In this document: one piece after another, positions 57,618-64,000 of the stretch
How the letters are laid out: every line of letters begins with the position of its first letter
Position numbering within the stretch: the first letter of the stretch is position 1
DNA from: Fragilaria radians
Lineage: Eukaryota; Bacillariophyta; Fragilariophyceae; Fragilariales; Fragilariaceae
NCBI GenBank assembly: GCA_900642245.1
Contig: CAAAJI010000006.1
Location: 172,915-236,914, forward strand
Reading direction: 5' to 3'
DNA: 64,000 bases
Made by a program: the position numbers and the translations under genes
Notes under the pieces: generated by a model
Seen by the model: the letters and a program-made list of their open reading frames with translations, nothing else
Databases searched by the model: none
Told to the model about the DNA's origin: nothing

Positions 57618-59565
57618 AATTTTAGCGATGATATATCTCCAACATGCTTTGATTTCTTAATAGATGCCCTTGGTAGGATTTTGTCACAGCTCATTAGCAT
57701 GGCAGAGAGTACCTTTGCATCACCTTGCAGTGCTCCTTGACAATGATATGCAGTATAGCAGTTGACATGGAAACCCTTTTTACATTTGATGCAACCGTAA
57801 ATTGTCTTTTTCTTTATGCCACGAAACATGCAGAAATAGCAGTTGATATCAGCTCGATTTATGTTTTCAATTAACATGTGCGAGTGCTCATTGGATCCCA
57901 GGATGTTTTCTACAACCCGAGGCTCATTTTCATTACATGGGCGTTTCCGATGGCTTTGGTATTGCGTAACAAGTTCTTCACATAGTGATCGCTTGAATTC
58001 AGCACAAGAGATGCTTTCAAGGGGGCGGATACTTTGAAACACAGAATAAGCCTGAAGTGCAGCCATGTCCAAAAAATATGTAAACAAGCTCATGTGGAGA
58101 CGTTGTTCTTTCCTCTTTCTTGGGTTTGTTGCACGCTTTTGTTCCATTCTATCAACAGAATTCATATTAATATTGTAAGCAACAATGAAAACAGGTACCT
58201 TAAATGTAGTTTGATGCATTGTTTCATTTCCTGTCCATCGCTTCACAGCAGCAAGGCCTCTGACGCACAAAATGGCTTCATCACTTGTTCCATCAAGTAT
58301 AGGTCTACTTGGTGTACTAGCTAAATCATTTGTATAGAACACAACCAGTCTACTGTCTTTCCAAACAATGTAGCCCGCATTTTCTGCAACAAGCTCAGTA
58401 GGGGCAACAAATTGTGTGCGTTGGTTGGCTGGAAATTTCTTCTCGGCAGCTACATGCTGTCTTCTAAGCTTTTCTAAATCAGAAATCTTGTCATTCGCAC
58501 AAACCAAACACCAGGAACCTCTTGGAGTATCCTTCATCATTGACATTTCTTCTGAAAGAAATCTGTGATTTGCTGAGTCAACGTTTGTAAACTTTACTGT
58601 TCCTATCAATCTGGCTTCATTATCAGTAATGCCTTTGAGTTCCTTTGCAAGTGTGTGAGGAGTGTAGAAGTTATCTGTGAAGAACACCCGCTTTCCTGAA
58701 GGATCAGGATATACCTTTGTTTGATAAGCCATTTGCAGGATCCAGAGTGCTGTTGGTGAGTCCTTATCTACAACATCTGATTTTCTCAAAGTATTGTTGA
58801 ATGGTTTTCTCATCTTTCAATGTACTAAACAAAATGCCTCAGCTCCAGATTCACCTGTATTGTTTCCTGCTTGGTTATCAACTATACTGGATACGTAGGT
58901 ATTTCTTGATCCCACAATGGCGTACAATCGAATAGCATACTTGTCAGGTTTACTTGGAAGATACAAACTGGCTGTGGTTCTAGCCTTTGTCCTCACACTA
59001 GCTTCATCCAATGCACTAGTCCCTATTGGAACAGCAATCTGGCATATATTCTTTTGGAAATGTTCTAGTAGTTTCGAGAATGCCACAAAGGATCCGCTGA
59101 TGCTTCTTCATGTGAATAGGAAGACGGGTCGCGCAGCACTAAATTCGAACGAATGTGTTGGAATTCGTCCCTTGACATTGTTTTCTTGAAATCTTCATGA
59201 CCTGTAAGCATATCTTTTCTCCAGTAGTAACTGATATCATTGATTTGGAGGATCCACATTGCCATTTCAAGTCCCAAGTAGGCCCGAAACTTCATTTCAT
59301 TTACTTCCTTTAACCCTTTTTCTTTCAGATTCTTGTTTGTCCATGTCCTTACGCAGTTAAACCAAGAATTTGTCAAAAAGAGGAAAAATAATCCTGATTT
59401 TTTCCTTTTGTGAAATGCACAATCTACTTGCCCTTGTTGAAGAATCTTGAGAGACGATTGTTGCTCTAAACTTTGCAGATAAGCATTTTCATTAGCTTCA
59501 GATTCCTCCTCATTGTCAATAATCCAATCCTGTATTAGGTGATCAAAAATTTCTTGGTCTTCCAT
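57608..59565 (-). pseudogene. PiggyBac-type transposase, disrupted
   Basis: Reading leftward from ATG 59565, an acidic N-terminus leads to the DDE domain. It contains Y-L-G-L-E-M-A-M, S-A-D-P-L-W-H, D-E-A-S-V-R-T-K-A-R-T (first Asp), F-F-T-D-N-F-Y-T-P-H-T-L (second Asp), and V-W-K-D-S-R-L-V-V-F-Y-T-N (third Asp region). It ends in a Cys/His cluster C-Y-F-C ... C-I-K-C-K-K-G-F-H-V-N-C-Y-T-A-Y-H-C, the piggyBac Cys-rich end-binding domain. Two faults occur: a one-base shift near TTT 59072-59074 and an in-frame TGA at 58817-58819. Restored length would be about 650 aa, normal for the family. The enzyme excises and inserts at TTAA. Confidence 0.88.
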
Positions 59566-59771
59566 AGCAACTTTTTATTGCTCTATCGATCTATAAGGGT
59601 CTTGGAAGAATTTGAGAAATGAGCGGCGCACAGTGAGGCAAAAGTTAAATGGCTGAAACCGTCAGATGAGATATACCTCATTTGAAACCCGTTTTGTGTA
59701 TCAGCGAATCACAAGCCAGTATCCTGGTTACGTAGTGGTACTTCAGATTCTAGTAGCCAATAGAAAACGAG

Positions 59772-59820
59772 ATTCAGATGAGTTATATCTCATCTGAATT
59801 TTCAGTAGTCAAAGGGTTAA
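59772..59820 (-). mobile_element. Right end of the piggyBac element with TTAA and a subterminal hairpin
   Basis: Read on the minus strand, TTAA at 59817-59820 is followed by CCCTTTGAC, the piggyBac pattern of TTAA target plus a CCC-start terminal repeat. Just inside lies a perfect 11-bp inverted repeat, attcagatgag/ctcatctgaat with a 6-bp loop (59772-59799). A related imperfect copy (tcagatgag/ctcatttga) sits at about 59662-59685. The other end of the element was not found. Confidence 0.7.
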
Positions 59821-61300
59821 ATAATACTAAAACAATTTAGAAGCAGTTGAAAGATACCGTTCGATTCCAATTGAAAAATAAACATCGGATGAAAATTCTG
59901 TCATTTTAATTTGTAAACTGCACGTGAGCAACTTAGGAGGCGTGAGTCGAATAATCAAGTCCAACACACTCAATTAGTGAAATTGATTAAAATTAAATTA
60001 ATGCTTTTTAGTTTATCCTTAATATTGTGATATACATGAAGGAGAGTCTGGTGGAAAATCAAGAAGATTCTAGTTCACACTTAAATACATGCTTTTTATA
60101 TCAGGTCAGGGGTTAGGGGTTAGGGGTTAGGGGTTAGGGGGGAATTAAGTGACGAAATAGTGATTTTCATTATTTTCGTACGAAGAGTTTTGCTGCAATC
60201 AATTTATGTTTCTTGAATCAGGCCGCTAATACAAAGTAGTAGATTTAGAATATTCAATAAAAAATAGTTGTAGGGTATCCTTACTTCTGAAGTCTGACTG
60301 TCACCTTTCGAAAGACAAGCATCAAGAAGTACTTGAAATCAAGAAAAAGACTGAAATAGGCAAAAAGGAGCGTAATAAGTTTCAAAGCATAAACTCCAGC
60401 ATAACGGAGGAAAAATATGAAAGACGTTCCCTCCCAGTAGTGGGTTCTAGTAAACCTTTTCCCATGAGATGTTAATCAACGACGACATGTTTACCTACTT
60501 ATCATAAACATGTGTTCCTCTATGTCATGTTACGGGACTTTTTTATTGCTTTCCCAAGTAGAAACAACGATTCACACAAGCATTATAGTGATCTTTACTA
60601 CAATTTATTGGGAATAAAGACTCACCTTTATATCAAGGAGTCTCTTCTTCAATTTGGTATTGAGACAATCTCTACTCTTGTGAACTCTTGGCTTAACGTG
60701 TTTCAAAAAGGCACATATAATTTGGTGCAGTATGAAGTAAAGTTTCACGCAGTAAGGCTATCGACAACATTCTCATGAAAATAATGAAATGATAGCATAA
60801 CATGACGATTTAGCCAGAACCCATCGCGACAGCAATAATGAACCCAAACGATTTCTTCCTACAATCCGCACTTTTTAACTCTGGCTTAGTATTTGGAAGC
60901 AATCAAAAATGCAATAAAGAAATTGTAAAGATGCTAAGCAAAATTCTCTCCTGATGAAGTACCAAGTTCAATTCAATTCGCATCCAGACATGGTCCCGTC
61001 ATTCACCTTTTTCATTGTTGTTCATCGGCATCTTATTCCGGGCAAAAGCTTGAAATTGAATTTATTTTCCTTAAACTTTGCACAATGCCATGGCAAAACG
61101 TTGAAGGGAATTTAATGTTTGCTATTTTCTGTATGAAAACAAATCTTATAAAAGTCGTATCAGTTTTGATTCTTAACCATGAATTTATTTCATTCTCTCA
61201 AAATTTATTTCATTCTCTCAGTTGATCCATCATTCGGCATCATGTTATTCCTAGGGGAAAATTATGATTATTCAAAATCAATATCTATTTTACATTTATT
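59821..61300. other. Spacer with a telomere-like array
   Basis: The plus frame 60512-60778 has no motif. A direct repeat of 'aaatttatttcattctctca' occurs at about 61180-61219. The TTAGGGG array is listed separately. No gene was recognised. Confidence 0.5.
60109..60142 (+). repeat. Interstitial TTAGGGG array
   Basis: About four and a half units of the heptamer GGGGTTA occur without error, ending in a G run. The heptamer resembles the TTAGGG telomere repeat with one extra G. It lies 290 bp beyond the piggyBac end. Confidence 0.93.
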
Positions 61301-61930
61301 TTAGTATTTTTTCACGGAAGAAAAATCCAGATCATCATAATGTGCTGCATACCCGTCTGCTTCGGCTAGCAATCGACCAAACCTCAATGCTGCTCTTGAA
61401 CTTTCTTCGCATGAGAGTTGCATGTAATGACTAGACTGTTCATAAGAAAGATTACGTTCTTTGCATTTTTCTTGAAGAGCAAGGATTTCCTGGATGTGTT
61501 GTTTCCGGAGCTCGCATCGTATGGCTTGGACCCGAGAAAGGGTGAATTTTTCTAATCCTCGTCGAGAATGGCCAATGGCGGTCCAGAAAAATAATTCTTG
61601 TTTCATGAATATCGACACTTCGACTCCTTTGAAGCAAGACATCCAGATCCGGCTAAATGTGTCAACATATGAATACTTACGGGCTTGAGTCCAGATTGTA
61701 TCTTTCTTCTTAACAGCATTGACGACGCCCAACCAGCTGTCATGTATTTCCTTGCTTTCATCCCTGCTCCACCATAGAGAGTCATCAATTTCATGAATTG
61801 CACTTTTCTTTGATCCCTCAAAATTTAGCGTGCTATTGCCTGAAGTCTTTGTGAAGCTAACCTGAATCCTCTTCTTCTCCTGCATGCTCACAACTTCCGT
61901 ACTTCTGTCACTATTTTGTCTATCAATCAT
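61301..61930 (-). CDS. Diatom/stramenopile 'RGLE' family protein, unknown function
   Basis: The protein is 209 aa from ATG 61930. It has the two landmarks I associate with a large family in diatom genomes: an N-terminal block with I-D-D-S-L-W-W-S-R-D-E-S-K-E-I, and R-R-G-L-E about 75 residues later, followed by a long charged helix (Q-A-I-R-C-E-L-R-K-Q-H-I-Q-E-I-L) and a S-x-E-S-S-R-A-A-L-R-F-G-R-L-L-A-E-A-D end. No membrane helix or signal is seen and the protein is probably soluble. A GTAAGT within the frame near 61680 could be a donor, but the uninterrupted frame needs no intron. No function is known to me; the conservation supports a real gene and a diatom origin. Confidence 0.72.
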   Translation of the reverse strand: MIDRQNSDRSTEVVSMQEKKRIQVSFTKTSGNSTLNFEGSKKSAIHEIDDSLWWSRDESKEIHDSWLGVVNAVKKKDTIWTQARKYSYVDTFSRIWMSCFKGVEVSIFMKQELFFWTAIGHSRRGLEKFTLSRVQAIRCELRKQHIQEILALQEKCKERNLSYEQSSHYMQLSCEESSRAALRFGRLLAEADGYAAHYDDLDFSSVKKY

Positions 61931-62425
61931 AATGGCGATTTTTCACAATTTTTCAATTTATATCTTTCAAAGTACAGAAATAAAATAAGGCTCTCTCAAA
62001 GGTGGGCACGACCTCTATTCGTGTAATTCCCTGGTCATAAATCCCTTGACGATTTTGTGCCATTTCGATGTCGCAAGTGAATTCATTGTTGGATTGTCGT
62101 TATGCTCAGAGTGAGTCCGTATATTCACATTGATAGCAGATTCCAATCTAACAAAAATGTACAGACTTTTCCTAAAAATTGCGTCTCAATAGATTTACTT
62201 GCCTCGTGATATATCATAGCATGTATTTCCCCGAAATGAGTCTTGACTTTATATTAACTGTTATTTTTGTATTTGTTGTCTGTTTGAAAGTTTAAATATG
62301 CCCCGGCATAAATAGTATTTTCCTCCAAGTTTGGGTTGAGGATACTTGGTTTACACCAGGCTTCCCGAAATAAAGAATCTCCCTAATACGGATGACAGTA
62401 AATCGTTTGTTTTAAAAACTTAACG
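61931..62425. other. Short spacer between two minus-strand genes
   Basis: Nothing was recognised; it should contain the promoter of the RGLE-family gene. Confidence 0.45.
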
Positions 62426-62905
62426 CTAGCCATTTCTAGAGGCGTATTCCTCATTAGATGAAAGTAGCACATGAATTTTTGATTCGATCTGTTGACAATC
62501 ATTCTCTAAATCTTCCAAACGTTTCAACAGAGTATCCTGTAATCTGCTAAGTTGATATTTTTGAATCCTAATGATATCTTGCTGAATTTTGTTCGATGAT
62601 TGTGTATAATGTTCCACGTAATCTTTTACTTCCGTCACAAACTGTAGCCAATGTTTTCCATCGTCAACAATTGGATGACATTCCGATTCAGCATGACATT
62701 TTTCGGTCCAATTAATCACGTCTTCGATGTGTCGAGAAAAGAGGCGTAGACGCTCATTTGCCAATTTTACAAAGCTATCTGAGTCCAGTAATATATTTTC
62801 ATCGTTCCCCGATAGTAATGTATCCATACTTTCCAGTAATCCTTCATTTGAAGGCGGGATGGGCCAAAATCGCAATGGAGGAGTCGGAATTTGCATTACA
62901 TTCAT
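62426..62905 (-). CDS. Small coiled-coil protein of unknown function
   Basis: From ATG 62905 the frame gives about 159 aa. It opens M-N-V-M-Q-I-P-T-P-P-L-R-F-W-P-I-P-P, a Pro-rich start that looks conserved rather than random. The rest is strongly helical and charged, with heptad-like spacing of Leu/Ile from about residue 95 to the end (Q-Y... R-L-Q-D-T-L-L-K-R-L-E-D-L-E-N-D-C). The opposite frames over the same stretch are shadows. Such short coiled-coil proteins occur in kinetochore, augmin and intraflagellar complexes, but nothing here decides among them. I do not recognise the family. Codon pattern and length support a real gene moderately. Confidence 0.5.
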   Translation of the reverse strand: MNVMQIPTPPLRFWPIPPSNEGLLESMDTLLSGNDENILLDSDSFVKLANERLRLFSRHIEDVINWTEKCHAESECHPIVDDGKHWLQFVTEVKDYVEHYTQSSNKIQQDIIRIQKYQLSRLQDTLLKRLEDLENDCQQIESKIHVLLSSNEEYASRNG

Positions 62906-64000
62906 TGTACGTAAATTTTCCCTGGATTTGTTCCTACTCAATGGAAGTAGAGTGTACAAGAATTATAAAAACGAGAACACAAAAAAATCCTGTAGAACAA
63001 TTAGATATAGAAGACATCATTGTAAAGAATTCATACACATCAGTTTTCACTAAACATTACATTTCGCATAGTGGATTGGCCGGGCCGTAATATCTTGTTA
63101 CGGAAAGGATTTCTTATCAATCCTATATCTTCATTGTTTTACGTAAGTTTTTCATTCCTCTGCTTCGTAAAAAAAGCTTTCCAAAATGGTGATATTTTCA
63201 ATTGAATTCTAACGTAACGAGCTTGAAAATCAGTACCTTCAACTATACCATTGGGAAATCTCTTGACTTTTGAATTTGATTATTTGTGTAAAGAAGTAGC
63301 CAGAACTTGTTGTAATTCCTTTCAAATCCGCTCTTTTCCTTGATATATGGAGCATTTCACGCAATATGATTTCATTTTCTAAAGCAATAAATACAATTTT
63401 TCTTTCAATTAACGCTGTATGTCAAAATCTGAATCGAGCTTCAGCTATGGCATCGTAATAGTCAATGAAAAATGGCTAATCGCTTCACAAACTAAAGATT
63501 TGCTACAAATGAGTAAGGCGAAAAATTGCCTTTTGCTGACATTTTCAGTTGTTTACGTCTACTTCCTATGCGTTTTCCATTTAACGGTAGACGCTTGGCC
63601 CAAAGAGGGTGACCTAGTCAAATTCAACAGAAATGGTCAATTCAACTTCTTAATTAATAATTTGATGACTGATAATGCTTGATTTGCAACTTCAAAAGGA
63701 GAACTTCTCAAAGATTTCCTAGTTCAGAGAAATTGAACCTCACCGTATAAATTCTCGAACAAACGATAATAGTTAAGTTTCTAGCATTCTTGAGTCTATA
63801 AGAGTTGGCCTTGATCCTTATTCCAGTCGTTTTAGTGTCAGAAAGCCATTCTATTGACTCGGTGATCTCAGTTGCAGTGTGTTATTCTGGTGGCAAAATC
63901 CTTTTTTTAATCCCACGAGGTCATTCGCTGTGACATTGTGTCCTAGGTTCTTGGGTTTCTTCAGGCGCTCCAACTCCACGACACAACCCTCTCAGTCACG
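62906..64000. other. Right-hand spacer
   Basis: The plus frame 63419-63682 has one hydrophobic stretch (NCLLLTFSVVYVYFLCVFHL) but no supporting features. A minus frame at about 63860-63970 (E-L-E-R-L-K-K-P-K-N-L-G-H-N-V) is open but short. No gene can be supported. Confidence 0.4.

Noticed and set aside
59308..59320. TTAACCCTTT inside the transposase as the missing piggyBac left end
   Set aside because: It lies within the coding region and lacks the GACTAC continuation of the right end.
61620..61685. Intron in the RGLE-family gene (GTAAGT on the minus strand)
   Set aside because: The frame is open throughout, and the nearest acceptors would give an intron of about 28 or 54 bp, shorter than any other here.
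63419..63682. Small membrane protein frame
   Set aside because: One hydrophobic stretch only, no conserved feature and no neighbour or splice evidence.

Overview
This is nuclear DNA from a eukaryotic microalga, most likely a diatom. The reasons are short GT-AG introns (63-140 bp, one of about 295 bp), AT-rich spacers, and two proteins with the signal peptide plus Ser/Ala-Phe plastid pre-sequence used by algae with secondary red plastids. There is also a protein of the diatom/stramenopile 'RGLE' family and a diatom-type Ty1/copia element. The low GC suggests a Chaetoceros-like centric species, but that is inference.

Layout. 1-2 kb: 5' end of a sugar transporter leaving the left edge (-), then plastid ribosomal protein bL9 (+). 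2-11 kb: spacer with decayed copia debris and a TKL-like kinase (copy 1, -). 11-23 kb: a gene-dense block with NOP9 (+), a GST-HINT fusion (+), CSN7 (-), a membrane-anchored beta-helix-like protein (+) and an SR140/U2SURP splicing factor (-). 22.96-27.70 kb: a complete copia element with 214-bp LTRs, a 6-bp target duplication and several inactivating lesions. 28-36.4 kb: more copia debris, kinase copy 2 (-) and a third, more distant kinase (-). 38-45 kb: a PPIL3-type cyclophilin (+), a frameshifted SGNH-like membrane protein (+) and delta-COP (+). 45.5-51.4 kb: a broken half ABC transporter (-) and a plastid-targeted AAA ATPase (-). 50.5-57.25 kb: a 3.4-kb block present twice across a run of 20 N, which looks like two unmerged haplotypes at a scaffold join. 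57.25-59.82 kb: a decayed piggyBac transposon beside a P2RX7-C-like fragment. 60-64 kb: a TTAGGGG array, an RGLE-family protein (-) and an unknown coiled-coil protein (-).

The host genes are mostly unrelated housekeeping functions: ribosome biogenesis, splicing, vesicle coat, COP9 signalosome and plastid translation. They do not form an operon-like system. The most unusual items are the GST-HINT fusion, the delta-COP start codon isolated on its own exon, the kinase paralogue pair among copia debris, and the AAA ATPase duplicated at the assembly gap. Several broken genes can be explained by one base missing from or added to a homopolymer, so assembly error must be excluded before calling them pseudogenes.
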